A stretch of 64,000 nucleotides of DNA from Anaerolineae bacterium (GTDB taxonomy: Bacteria; Chloroflexota; Anaerolineae; Promineifilales; Promineifilaceae), in assembly GCA_023384415.1 (NCBI GenBank), contig JAHDWJ010000028.1, positions 19,127 to 83,126 of the forward strand, written 5' to 3'. The notes under the pieces are model-generated. The model was not told where the DNA came from and ran no database searches. It saw only the letters and a program-made list of their open reading frames with translations. The position numbers were made by a program, and so were the translations under genes. This document shows positions 41,399 to 49,805 of the stretch, piece after piece (positions within the stretch are counted from its first letter, which is position 1; each line of letters starts with the position of its first letter).

Positions 41399-44300
41399 TC
41401 AGAGAGAAGCAAGTAAGTTGGCTAAATGCTGGCGATACTGCCAATTGGGAGTTTGGTGCAGCAGCTGCTCATACAATTGAATTGCCTGGGCTTGACTGTC
41501 CCCTCTCTGAGCTATCTGCCACAGGTAATAATGGATCTGAGCCTGCTCTGGGAGGTGGGGATACAACAGCAGCATACTACGCAGGTAGTCATCAGCTTTG
41601 TCTATATCTCCCAAAGCTGCCCACAGCCTGGCCAGAAGCAAATGCCCTTCAAAGAGTACCTGTTTTTCTTGGGTTCGCTCGGCAATGGGCAGTGACTCTT
41701 GCAGAATGAGCAAAGCTGATTGCCGTTCTCCCAACCGGAATAAAATTTGGGCTTCCTGCAGCAAACCTATCGAAATATACCGCTCATTCGCCAACGCCCG
41801 AAATTGCTGTAGGGCCAGCCGGGTGTTAGCCAGGGCTGAGGCAAATGCTCCCATAGCCATTTCCACTTGCCCCACATTCAACAACCAGAGAGAGCCGGTT
41901 AAGGCGTTGCCGATCTCCTGGTTTATCTGGTGTGCCTGTTCGTATGCCTGCCGGGCCTGGACAAAGTTACCCTGCTCAAAATGAAGCAGGCCAATAGAAC
42001 CGGTACTATTAGCGACAAAGCCGGGAATCCCCAGTATCTGCCCCAAGGTGAGGGCTTGCTGATAATATGCTAACGCCTGATCGTACTGTCCCATTCGCTT
42101 GTGGGCATTACCTAGGGAGATGAGAACGCTGGCCATAATTTGCCTGGCCCCAACTTTTTCCGTAACGATCAACGCATCGGCAAATAGTTGGCGAGCCTGT
42201 TCTGTATTGCCAAGCCGCATGTAAATATTGCCCAGGTTGCTCAAGTTTCGGCCTAGTTCAGCCTGGTCATTCAGCTCACGATAGAGGTCAATGGCCTGCT
42301 CATAATGGGTGACAGCCGCCTGACTTTCTCCCCGACGGGCTAGAATTACCGCTTGCTGGGCGATAGTCTGGGCGAGCAAATCACGTAAACCGGCACGTTC
42401 GGCCTGGGTTTGCGCTTGCTGAAACCAACGCTGAGCGGTTTGGAACTGCCCCTGAATGGTGGAAATGCTGCCCAACTGGATAAGGCTGTTGATAATGCCG
42501 CGCACATAGCCTAAATCTTGGGCCATCTGCAACGCTTTTTGATAGGCGCTGTACGCGGCCGCGCTCTCTCCTTGCGCCCCATAAACCCGACCCAATCCCA
42601 GGGTATGTCTCACAATCCCTTGTTTGTAGCCAATGGCCTCGGCAATGGCTAACCCCTGGCGCAAATGGTGTAAGGCCAGGGGAAATTCAGCCTTGAGCTG
42701 ATACAGATCACCGATATTGCCCAGGGTGGTTGAGATTTCTGTTTGATCACCAACAGCTTCATATAACTGCCAGGCCCGGTTAAACACAGACAGCGCGGCC
42801 GCGTACTGGCTTTGGTTCTGGTAAACCAATCCCAGCTCATTGAGCAGGTAGGCTACCTCTCGCTGCGCCGATGCCTCATCATACAGGGGCAAGGCCTGGG
42901 CGAATATCTTTTCCGCCAAGCTAAACTGCCCCAGATGCCGCTGCCACTCTCCTTCCAGGCTAATGGCCTGAGCCAGGAGATGGGGTAGTCCGGCCGCCTC
43001 AGCCAACTGTCGGGCAGCTTGAGCCTGCTCAATGGCCGCCTTATATTGCCCACGCTGCCCCAGAAAGTGGGAAGCACCGGTTTGCAAGCGGCCGCAAAGC
43101 TGCCGGATGAGTGGGGTTTCTGGCCAGGTAGTTGCGGCCGCCAAAGCGGTCAGAAAGCTGGTTTCCGCTTCCTGGAACAACCCTACCAGGTGGTAAAAAC
43201 GAGACAGACTCGCGGCCGCATGGTCTAGCAGATCTGGCAGTTGATGGGTAATCCCCCACTGCCACGCCTGGCGCACATGGGCCAGTTCGGTCTGAATGAG
43301 GTGGATAGCCGGCTGGGGATCGCGGCCGCGCAGCTGCTCCCCCTGCCGGGCCACCTTCTCCAGATAATATTGAGTGTAGCGGTGCTGCCATTCAACCGCC
43401 TGGGGCTGGGGCTGATTCAGGACAAACTGGCGCAGCAGTTCGTGCATCTCCATGCGCCCCTGAGGGCGACCATGCAGCAGCGACTTGTCCAGCAAGGTAG
43501 CCATGTCCAGCATTGTCACATCGGGCAAAATAGCTAAAGTGGCTTCCAGGGTAAAATCACCGGGGAACCAGGCCAGGCAGGCCAATACCCGCTGTAAATG
43601 GGGGGTCAACATCTGCCAGGTTTGAGCTAATACGCCACGCACACTTTGATGCCGTTCTGGCGTATCCCGCAAGGGTGAGGCCAGAAAATCGAGGCTTTTT
43701 TGGGTCTCGCGCAAAATGGCCGCCGGGTCCATTACGCGCACCCAGGCGGCCGCGATCTCCAGGGCCAGGGGCAATCCATCCACCAATCGGCTCAAGGCCA
43801 ATACTGCCTCTCGGTCCTCAGAGCGAAGCTGGAAGTTGGGCACCATGCGCCGGGCGCTGCGCTGAAACAGCTCCACCGCCTCCCCATGCTCATCCGACAC
43901 ATCTAATCCCCCTACCCTTTGCCGCCACTCGGCCTGGATGTTGAGCGGCTCACGGGAGGTTAGCAAAATTTGCACCTGGGGAGCCTGGAGAAGGATATCG
44001 GCGATGATTGCGGCCGCGCCCACAATTTGCTCAAAATTATCACCAACGAGCAGCATCTCCTTATCCCGCAAATAGAATAACAATTGCTGCCAGGGATCCG
44101 TCTGCTCTTCTAAACGCAGCCCTAACCGCTGGGCCAGGGTGGTAACGAGCATGGCCTCTGCGGTGACATGGGCCAGGGAGATGAAATAGATGCCATGCCG
44201 ATAGGAACGGGAGCTGGTGGCCATGGCCTGCCCTACTTGCAAACTGAGCCGGGTTTTGCCAATTCCCCCAGGACCTAAAAGGGTGAGCAGACGACAGGCG

Positions 44301-45202
44301 GGATTGAGCAGGGTGGTCACAATCTCAGTTAGCAGCAGTTGGCGGCCCACAAAGGGAGTCAATAAGGTGGGAAAATGGTGCAGTTCGGTTTTCTGCGCGG
44401 TGGGATCAGCCGGTTGGAGAAGGCCATCTTTGATCTGCTGCCACAGGTGGGTGGTTTCGGGGGAGGGGTCTACGCCCAATTCATCGGCCAGGAGGTGGCG
44501 GAGTTGTTCGTACAGGGCAACGGCTTGCGGCCGCCGCTCATGCTGTCCATGCAGGCGCATCGCTTGTTGGTAAGCCGGTTCATAATAAGGGTCGAGGGCG
44601 ATCTGCCGTTGGGCATAAATCAGGGCGGCCTGGATTTCACTGCGCCGGGCCAACATATCGGTCAAGGTATGGATGGCGGCTAACGCTTTTTGTTGCCAAT
44701 ATTCCCGCTGCATGAGCAGCCAATCCTCAAAAGTTTCCCCTTCGTCCAGAGAAAATCCGGCTAAAAATTCGCCCTGGTAGAGTGCGGCCGCTACTTCTAG
44801 CTGAGCCAAACAATCAGAGCAGCGGTTGAGTTCCAGGTGGGCATGTTTTTCACAGGCGGTAACAGCTTGCTGGAACTGGTGATGATCTCGGGTGAGGTGG
44901 GCCGTGTGCAGTTGGACGACATGCCGGTTGACAAGGAGCAGGGACGCGGCCGCGCCGGGAACCTGCTCATCTATTGCCTGGCGCAGCCGGTGCAGGGAGA
45001 GGCGCAAATTGCTGCGGGCTGCCTGGTCGGGCATATCCGGCCAAAACAGGGCCGCCAGGGCTTCGCGCCGGTGAGGGCGATCCGCTTCCACCGCCAAATA
45101 CGCCAGCAGCCCCCGCACCTTATCTGTCGCCAGGTTAATGGTGATACCAGAGGCCGTTTGTAAGCGGAACATGCCCAAAAGCGTGAGGTGTAATTGCTGC
45201 AC
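41399..45202 (-). CDS. AfsR/SARP-like regulator: BTAD, AAA-type NTPase and long TPR array
   Basis: 1267 residues from GTG 45202. An OmpR-type winged helix begins at QQLHLTLLGMFRLQTASG and ends LRLSLHRLRQAI. A BTAD domain of three or four helical repeats follows (to about 250). An NB-ARC-like NTPase has Walker A LLGPGGIGKTRLSLQVG and a downstream VLLTSREP-type sensor (ILLTSREPLNIQAEW). The C-terminal half is at least ten TPRs (for example AYSAYQKALQMAQDLGYVRG, ALAYYQQALTLGQILGIPG). AfsR-type regulators bind direct repeats at promoters and switch on secondary-metabolite genes in Streptomyces. The frame stays open to ATG 45346, but that start would overlap the divergent gene at 45334, and a promoter sits right at the GTG. 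About 11 GCGGCCGC octamers. Confidence 0.85.
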   Translation of the reverse strand: MQQLHLTLLGMFRLQTASGITINLATDKVRGLLAYLAVEADRPHRREALAALFWPDMPDQAARSNLRLSLHRLRQAIDEQVPGAAASLLLVNRHVVQLHTAHLTRDHHQFQQAVTACEKHAHLELNRCSDCLAQLEVAAALYQGEFLAGFSLDEGETFEDWLLMQREYWQQKALAAIHTLTDMLARRSEIQAALIYAQRQIALDPYYEPAYQQAMRLHGQHERRPQAVALYEQLRHLLADELGVDPSPETTHLWQQIKDGLLQPADPTAQKTELHHFPTLLTPFVGRQLLLTEIVTTLLNPACRLLTLLGPGGIGKTRLSLQVGQAMATSSRSYRHGIYFISLAHVTAEAMLVTTLAQRLGLRLEEQTDPWQQLLFYLRDKEMLLVGDNFEQIVGAAAIIADILLQAPQVQILLTSREPLNIQAEWRQRVGGLDVSDEHGEAVELFQRSARRMVPNFQLRSEDREAVLALSRLVDGLPLALEIAAAWVRVMDPAAILRETQKSLDFLASPLRDTPERHQSVRGVLAQTWQMLTPHLQRVLACLAWFPGDFTLEATLAILPDVTMLDMATLLDKSLLHGRPQGRMEMHELLRQFVLNQPQPQAVEWQHRYTQYYLEKVARQGEQLRGRDPQPAIHLIQTELAHVRQAWQWGITHQLPDLLDHAAASLSRFYHLVGLFQEAETSFLTALAAATTWPETPLIRQLCGRLQTGASHFLGQRGQYKAAIEQAQAARQLAEAAGLPHLLAQAISLEGEWQRHLGQFSLAEKIFAQALPLYDEASAQREVAYLLNELGLVYQNQSQYAAALSVFNRAWQLYEAVGDQTEISTTLGNIGDLYQLKAEFPLALHHLRQGLAIAEAIGYKQGIVRHTLGLGRVYGAQGESAAAYSAYQKALQMAQDLGYVRGIINSLIQLGSISTIQGQFQTAQRWFQQAQTQAERAGLRDLLAQTIAQQAVILARRGESQAAVTHYEQAIDLYRELNDQAELGRNLSNLGNIYMRLGNTEQARQLFADALIVTEKVGARQIMASVLISLGNAHKRMGQYDQALAYYQQALTLGQILGIPGFVANSTGSIGLLHFEQGNFVQARQAYEQAHQINQEIGNALTGSLWLLNVGQVEMAMGAFASALANTRLALQQFRALANERYISIGLLQEAQILFRLGERQSALLILQESLPIAERTQEKQVLFEGHLLLARLWAALGDIDKADDYLRSMLLLYPHLPEQAQIHYYLWQIAQRGDSQAQAIQLYEQLLHQTPNWQYRQHLANLLASL

Positions 45203-45208
45203 CGGGCC

Positions 45209-45238
45209 ATTATAGCTTGAAACGGTATTGAAACGGTA
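45209..45238 (-). promoter_or_regulatory. Candidate autoregulated promoter of the AfsR-like gene (11-bp direct repeats)
   Basis: TATAAT at 45209-45214 (minus strand) lies 6 bases before GTG 45202, giving a leaderless transcript. Immediately upstream are two tandem copies of the 11-base word TACCGTTTCAA (45217-45238), one helical turn apart, covering the -35 position instead of a TTGACA. SARP-type activators bind such 11-bp-period direct repeats at -35. A related pair, ATCGTTTCAAC / ATCGTTTCAAG, lies at 49009-49030. Confidence 0.65.
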
Positions 45239-45333
45239 GGGAGCTATGGTGTTCAAAGTGACTGACAAATGACGAACGATAGAGGAACAACACGCTATCC
45301 TCATTCCTTCGTCCTCATGTAGGAGCAAACTGT

Positions 45334-45540
45334 ATGCAATTATCAATCAATCCACAACAAGTTTATCTGCTCCGTATGTGGCGGGAGCGGGAAGAATGGC
45401 AAATCCGGGTCAGCGATTTGCAGCTTGGTGAAGAATATCTCTTTACCAGTTTTGAGCAGCTTTTTACTTTACTCGGTCATACCCAACCGATGCTGGTGGA
45501 CGGGTTTACCCGGCAAGAAAATGTATGGGGTCATGGATAA
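45334..45540 (+). CDS. Small conserved-looking protein of unknown function
   Basis: 68 residues from ATG 45334 with TAGGAG 8 bases upstream. It starts QLSINPQQVYLLRMWREREEWQ and contains YLFTSFEQLFTLLG, a mix of beta and helix with many aromatic residues. No family recognised with certainty. It is divergent from the AfsR-like regulator and its TAA overlaps the ATG of a 25-residue peptide, indicating translational coupling. Confidence 0.6.
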   Translation: MQLSINPQQVYLLRMWREREEWQIRVSDLQLGEEYLFTSFEQLFTLLGHTQPMLVDGFTRQENVWGHG

Positions 45541-45617
45541 TGATGAGCTTAACTGATTTATTGGGCGCGGCCGCGTCCTCAGATGATTGGCTGCCCCCCA
45601 TTGGCGGGGAGAGTTAA
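45540..45617 (+). CDS. Possible 25-residue peptide coupled to the upstream small gene
   Basis: ATG 45540 overlaps the previous stop (TAATG), which usually means reinitiation. The product MMSLTDLLGAAASSDDWLPP ends with GG and a Ser. It has a short amphipathic start and a Pro-rich, acidic C-terminus with a Gly-Gly near the end, reminiscent of a leader or short bioactive peptide. It could also be a fortuitous frame through a GCGGCCGC octamer. Followed 96 bases later by the terpene synthase. Confidence 0.35.
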   Translation: MMSLTDLLGAAASSDDWLPPIGGES

Positions 45618-45713
45618 ACGGTTAATCGTTGAATTATTGAACTGATGAACCGCCAATAATGAAGCAAATACCTCACCTTCACTAATCCCCATTTTGATAC
45701 GGAGAATTAAATA

Positions 45714-46721
45714 ATGACGACTTGTATACCTTCTTACCTTCTCAAAGATACCTGGTCTACTTACCCAGCCGTTCAAATATCGGCAGAATCAGCGGTGCCG
45801 CCGCTGGATTGTCCAATTACGCCACGCTTTAACCCCCAGGCTGAGTTGGCGCAGGCAAATTCGTTGGCCTGGGCCGTACAGTTTGGCCTGGTGCGGCCGC
45901 AAAGCCGTGCGTATCAAAAACTCCAGGTAGCTCGTTTTGGCTGGTTAGCCGCTCGCACTTACCCAGAAGCATCAGCGGCAGACCTGAGCCTCATCAGTTA
46001 TTGGGCCACCTGGTTTTTCTTACATGATGATTTGTGTGATGAGTCTGAGATGGGAACGCGGCCGCAGCAGCTTGCCGCCTTAGATGCCCATTTTAGCAAC
46101 ATTCTGGAGGGCACCTCAGCGCCGGACCCTGAAGATCCGTTTGCCCTGGCTTTGGCTGATATGTCCCGGCAGATGAGCGAACGCATGGGAGAAGCGTGGT
46201 GCGGCCGCTTTGCTCACAGTGTCCAACAATGTTTCCAGGCAAACTATTGGGAAGCTTGCGGTCGTCAAACCCAGAGCCAGCCTGACTTGCCTACTTACCT
46301 CAAGATGCGCCCGTTTACCGGGGCTGTGTATACTGGGTTTAATCTCATTCACCTGGCCTGGAACATTGACCCAAACAGCTCCTTTTTACGCCATCTCTTA
46401 GTGGAGCAGTTAGCCCAAATGGCCGGCAATCTCATTTGCTGGCACAATGACATTTTAAGCCTACCCAAAGAGCTGCAAGAAGAAAACCCCTATAATCTGG
46501 TCTTGATCCTCCAGCGAGAACGCCATCTGACCCTGACCGAAGCCAAACGGCAGGCAATCCAAATGTGCAATCAAGAGATGGCCGCTTATCTCCAGTTGTT
46601 ATCCCAATGTCCCTCGTTTGGTGACGAAACAGTGGCAGCATGGCGATATCTCCACGGCCTCACTGATTGGATTCGCGGCCATCTGGATTGGTGCCGAGAA
46701 ACCAGCCGGTATTACGGGTAA
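45714..46721 (+). CDS. Class I terpene synthase
   Basis: 335 residues. The aspartate-rich motif is FFLHDDLCDE (DDxxD) and the NSE/DTE motif is NDILSLPKE; a C-terminal SRYYG gives the Arg-Tyr contact. The fold is bacterial-type class I, all helical, cyclising a linear prenyl diphosphate (probably farnesyl diphosphate) to a hydrocarbon or alcohol with release of pyrophosphate. Product unknown. ACGGAGA lies upstream of ATG 45714. It is flanked by a small-protein/peptide pair and a C39-like protein, with an AfsR-like regulator upstream on the other strand: a plausible compact metabolite locus. Confidence 0.85.
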   Translation: MTTCIPSYLLKDTWSTYPAVQISAESAVPPLDCPITPRFNPQAELAQANSLAWAVQFGLVRPQSRAYQKLQVARFGWLAARTYPEASAADLSLISYWATWFFLHDDLCDESEMGTRPQQLAALDAHFSNILEGTSAPDPEDPFALALADMSRQMSERMGEAWCGRFAHSVQQCFQANYWEACGRQTQSQPDLPTYLKMRPFTGAVYTGFNLIHLAWNIDPNSSFLRHLLVEQLAQMAGNLICWHNDILSLPKELQEENPYNLVLILQRERHLTLTEAKRQAIQMCNQEMAAYLQLLSQCPSFGDETVAAWRYLHGLTDWIRGHLDWCRETSRYYG

Positions 46722-46730
46722 GAAGTCAAC

Positions 46731-48284
46731 ATGCCATCTACCAAACATAGAGCCACCCAACCGCCGAAACCAACCGCAAAGGCGAACCACCCTGCCCCCA
46801 CGCCGTCAATCAAAGCAGAGGGGCCATTATATAACCCAATCTCTAGGATGGGATATCTGCCTGGTATGGCGGCGCGGTTGGGGGATAATCGGTTCGCGGC
46901 CGCGCAGCGCCAAACCATCGCCACCCAAACGGGTCAACAAATCGGCAATCAGGGGATCACCCGGTTGATCCACCGTCACCTCAGCTCCCGCTATCCCCTC
47001 ATCCAGCGGGCCCCGGAAACATCGGACACAGCCGCCCCTACCTTGCCATCTCCATCGGCCACCGTCAAAGCGATCATTGCCGACCATGAGACCTTGCAAA
47101 CATTGAACAAAAAGATTGATCAGTTAGCTGATTTTGACCCCAAAAAGCCACACAAACCGATGGTAAAAGAGTTGAGCGGACTGCGTGGACAGATACCCCA
47201 ACTGGTTGTGGCGGCTGATCTGGGGATTGAGGAAGACCAGGCCAAACTGGTGCGCCAACATTTTTATCGCCAACTAAACAGCCTGGCCCCATTTTATACT
47301 CAAATGGCTAACGAAAACATCCTGGGTACCAAGAAGAAAGCTGCCAACTTACGCACCTGTAACGTCTCAACATTAGCCATGTCGTTAGAAGGATTGGGCA
47401 AAACAGCCGACGATTTTAAGGGCAATTCATTGTTAATGAATAACATCGCGGCCACGTTTAGCCTGGAAACGAATGTCAACAGCTTACGCCTGGCCGACTT
47501 TTTACAAATTTTGGCTATTTATATCCGTATGGTGGAGCAGAATAAACCAGACACCTTAAACAATTGGGCCAGCAGCAGCCCAGAACGGTTCCAGGCAGCG
47601 GTAGATCAAGCTAAAGCTGTCGCTAATAGTGATATTACCTCAAGCGCTCGCTTTAACCACTTCCTCACCCCTTTCGGCGTTTCCTTAAAAATACAGGTGC
47701 TTGATTTAGACCCGGCCCTGGCTGTATTTGGAGCTTATTACCGTCGCTTTGACCAACATCTTAACGAGTACATTCGCCAAAAGAAAAACAAAGGGGAAAA
47801 ATACCGACCAACACAAGAAGAGATAGATAAATATCGCCCTGAATTTACGGAGCAGCGAAAAGCAGCGTATCGAAAAAAAGGGGTGGCCGGCGAAAAGTCA
47901 TTAGCCCAGGCGAGAACAGAACTGGCAAAAGTGGCGGAACAAGAAACAGCCAGAGATCAAAAGTTAAAAAAGATCGCGGAGTTAGAGTTAAAAACAAATG
48001 CCCGTTTAGCGGTGGGCAGTGAAACGAATGAGGCGGAATTGGTTGAAGAGGTCCTCCCTATCTCTCTTTACCAGAGTGCCGTCATACCGTTAATGAGTGA
48101 GCTGCTTGGCTCTGGCAAACAGGTGATCGTCAACTTACATGAACATTTCGTCAAGCTCCAGGCCATTAGCGCGGAGAGCATTATCGTCCATGAACCAGCT
48201 AAAGCAGAGGGGAAAGATCTGAATATGCCCTGGGAAAGGGCACGTGAGTTAGGCTACTTCAAACGGTATTACATTGTCAGTTAA
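46731..48284 (+). CDS. Secreted-effector-like protein with C39-like cysteine peptidase domain
   Basis: 517 residues, starting 9 bases after the terpene synthase. Residues 1-85 are Pro/Ala/basic, then LGDNRFAAAQRQTIATQTG and QQIGNQGITRLI, a style of segment common near the N-terminus of cargo proteins associated with extracellular contractile injection systems. The rest is helical. A peptidase C39-like catalytic arrangement can be read at the ends: Cys in LRTCNVSTLAMSLEGLG (residues about 205-220) and His in KQVIVNLHEHFVKLQA, with Asp/Glu in IIVHEP nearby. Papain-like C39 enzymes remove leader peptides or cut host proteins. No injection-system structural gene is in the window. It has only one GCGGCCGC octamer, at its very start. 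Confidence 0.55.
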   Translation: MPSTKHRATQPPKPTAKANHPAPTPSIKAEGPLYNPISRMGYLPGMAARLGDNRFAAAQRQTIATQTGQQIGNQGITRLIHRHLSSRYPLIQRAPETSDTAAPTLPSPSATVKAIIADHETLQTLNKKIDQLADFDPKKPHKPMVKELSGLRGQIPQLVVAADLGIEEDQAKLVRQHFYRQLNSLAPFYTQMANENILGTKKKAANLRTCNVSTLAMSLEGLGKTADDFKGNSLLMNNIAATFSLETNVNSLRLADFLQILAIYIRMVEQNKPDTLNNWASSSPERFQAAVDQAKAVANSDITSSARFNHFLTPFGVSLKIQVLDLDPALAVFGAYYRRFDQHLNEYIRQKKNKGEKYRPTQEEIDKYRPEFTEQRKAAYRKKGVAGEKSLAQARTELAKVAEQETARDQKLKKIAELELKTNARLAVGSETNEAELVEEVLPISLYQSAVIPLMSELLGSGKQVIVNLHEHFVKLQAISAESIIVHEPAKAEGKDLNMPWERARELGYFKRYYIVS

Positions 48285-48296
48285 TCGCTCTCAAAC

Positions 48297-48457
48297 CTTG
48301 CGGCAAATTTCTGATCACCGACCGCCGACGGCAGACCGCCTATCACCTACAAAATGGCGGTCGGCGGTCAACAGTCGGCGGTCATTGGGCAAAAATTGCT
48401 TTCCCCCACAGTAACAACCAGTACACCAATACACCAATACACTAATAGACCAATAAC
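48297..48457. repeat. Intergenic word repeats (GACCGCCGAC and CACCAATA types)
   Basis: GACCGCCGAC words in both orientations (about 48318-48385) are followed by CACCAATACACCAATACAC (48420-48457). No gene seen between the C39-like and globin genes. Confidence 0.55.
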
Positions 48458-48462
48458 CACTC

Positions 48463-48879
48463 TTATACCGGCTGTTGGGCGGCTTCTTGCATCAACCCGC
48501 TTAACAAGCCAAATGCCCCTACCCAGGCGGATTCAACTTCTCGGGTATACGCTTCCCCCAACCCTTTTTCTAACGTCCAGAGCAGGGCGGCCCCAACGGT
48601 GTCATAATGTTGTGCCTGTACCCCGTACCCGGCATGTCGCTGCCCCAGGCTGCGGACAGCCGGGACAATTTTTTCCGGGGTATCTAGCCCCATGACGACT
48701 AGTTTGAGGCTGGACATCAGCTTTTCCCCTTGGGATTTGAGATCGCTTTTGAACAGCGGCCGCAGTGATGGGTCTAGCTCAAACAACCGGCCATAAAACA
48801 ACGCGGCCGCGGTCTCAGCAATCGGCTCCACCATCCCAAATGATCGTTGCAAAATCAGGACATCGTGTTTGTTCATCAT
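48463..48879 (-). CDS. Single-domain bacterial globin
   Basis: 138 residues, normal length. FYGRLFELDPSLRPLFKSDLKSQGEKLMSSL is the C-to-E helix region with the Pro of the CD turn, and LGQRHAGYGVQAQHYDTVGAALLWTLEKGLG contains the proximal His of helix F. The family (Vitreoscilla haemoglobin, flavohaemoglobin N-domain) binds O2, NO or CO. The ATG has TAGGAG upstream. Not clearly linked to the upstream accessory genes. Confidence 0.88.
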   Translation of the reverse strand: MMNKHDVLILQRSFGMVEPIAETAAALFYGRLFELDPSLRPLFKSDLKSQGEKLMSSLKLVVMGLDTPEKIVPAVRSLGQRHAGYGVQAQHYDTVGAALLWTLEKGLGEAYTREVESAWVGAFGLLSGLMQEAAQQPV

Positions 48880-48895
48880 ATTCTCCTACAAAGAT

Positions 48896-48929
48896 AAGTT
48901 TCAAGTTTCAAGTTCCAGGTTTCAGGCTG
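48896..48929. repeat. TTTCAAG/TTTCAGG tandem words
   Basis: Upstream of the globin gene. Same family as the in-gene repeat at 34437-34489. Confidence 0.7.
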
Positions 48930-49008
48930 CCTATTCCCTTGAGTTCCCCCTATTTCATTTATCTCTGGGGCAAGCCCAAGGCCGATTTCTTCTTCACCTT
49001 ACCAGCTC

Positions 49009-49030
49009 ATCGTTTCAACATCGTTTCAAG
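49009..49030 (+). promoter_or_regulatory. 11-bp tandem direct repeats, possible AfsR-type operator
   Basis: ATCGTTTCAAC followed directly by ATCGTTTCAAG, sharing the CGTTTCAA core and the 11-base period of the site in front of the AfsR-like gene. It lies 130 bases upstream of the interrupted gene at 49159 (TATACT at 49073-49078) and about 130 bases from the globin start on the other strand, so either could be the target. Confidence 0.45.
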
Positions 49031-49158
49031 CGCAGCAGAGGCGGAACAAGTACAAGATCAAACAGCTTGTGTTATACTTAGACCATCTCAGTAGCAGTTA
49101 GCTGTGGGGAATTAGCCGTTAGCCAGCCACAGCCTGGCCGCCAAAATCATGGTGGCAT

Positions 49159-49727
49159 ATGATCACACCGACTATAGACAGCAATTCTCAATTTAAAACC
49201 CGTGGTAGGGGTGGGACAGGCGGGCAACCATCCGGGTCAAACGGTTCAACCTGATTCCCGCCTGTCTCACCCCCTTTACCCTTTCTGTTTCAGCCAAAGC
49301 GGGGCGAGATAGGTGGGAACGAAACGCTCCCGTTTGACCAAAATCCTGGCCCACCTGTCCCGCCTCTACATTCATTTCAGGGCAAATTGAGAACTGCTGC
49401 CAAATTGAGAATTGCTGGACTATAGAAAAACCCGTTGACGATTTTCTCATTGCCCAACCTGGGGAACCTATCGTCAACATCACCCCATTTACCGCATGGC
49501 AAAAGGTTAGTGGCTATGTTGGTGATCACATTAGCTACCTGATGGGAGGGGGTGAACCATCGCTCATTTTTAGCAAGGGGCGACTTGTGTGGCGGGCCCC
49601 CATAATGTTTACCTGCCCCCACGAAGGGGTACTGGGTGTTGTCGGCCACATAGATGTAGATGCACGTACCAGCCGTTTGCTTGTGCCCCCAGATTTAGCC
49701 ACTCAGGTAGAAGCCAATACCGTCTAA
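49159..49727 (+). pseudogene. Small gene interrupted by a TIR element
   Basis: ATG 49159 begins MITPTI and then meets the element after 20 bases; translation through it stops after 31 codons (TGA). Removing the element (49179-49417) and one 9-bp duplication gives a single open frame of 106 codons to TAA 49725-49727, with IVNITPFTAWQKVSGYVG, DHISYLMGGGEPSLIFSKG and HIDVDARTSRLLVPPDLA. The restored length is exactly a multiple of three. Family not recognised; a beta-rich protein with DHISYL and CPHEGVLGVVGH that might bind a small ligand. The 3' part could still be read from ATG 49542 (61 residues). Confidence 0.8.
49179..49417. mobile_element. 239-bp non-autonomous TIR element (MITE-like)
   Basis: Terminal inverted repeats CAGCAATTCTCAATTT (49179-49194) and AAATTGAGAATTGCTG (49402-49417) are perfect over 16 bases. 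The 9-bp GACTATAGA flanks it on both sides (49170-49178, 49418-49426), a target duplication. It has no ORF of note. An internal stem (49207-49224 with 49257-49274, one mismatch) is present, and a near copy of the right end lies just inside it (49384-49399). The 35 bases at 49365-49399 are identical to the reverse complement of 63946-63980 near the window end, so the family has several copies. The transposase family is not known; a 9-bp duplication excludes many but not all. Confidence 0.9.
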
Positions 49728-49805
49728 ATCCTTACCCGTCGTACATCAACGCCAACAGGATAAAGCGGATTGTCTGGCAGCTTGTGCTAATAAGGACTCT
49801 TTTAT

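Noticed and set aside
45203-45346. N-terminal extension of the AfsR-like gene to ATG 45346
   Set aside because: It overlaps the start of the divergent small gene, crosses a promoter with TATAAT, and the family starts at about GTG 45202.
48420-48457. Possible CRISPR-like repeats (CACCAATA units)
   Set aside because: Units are 8-10 bases with no spacers of even length; slippage-type tandem repeats.
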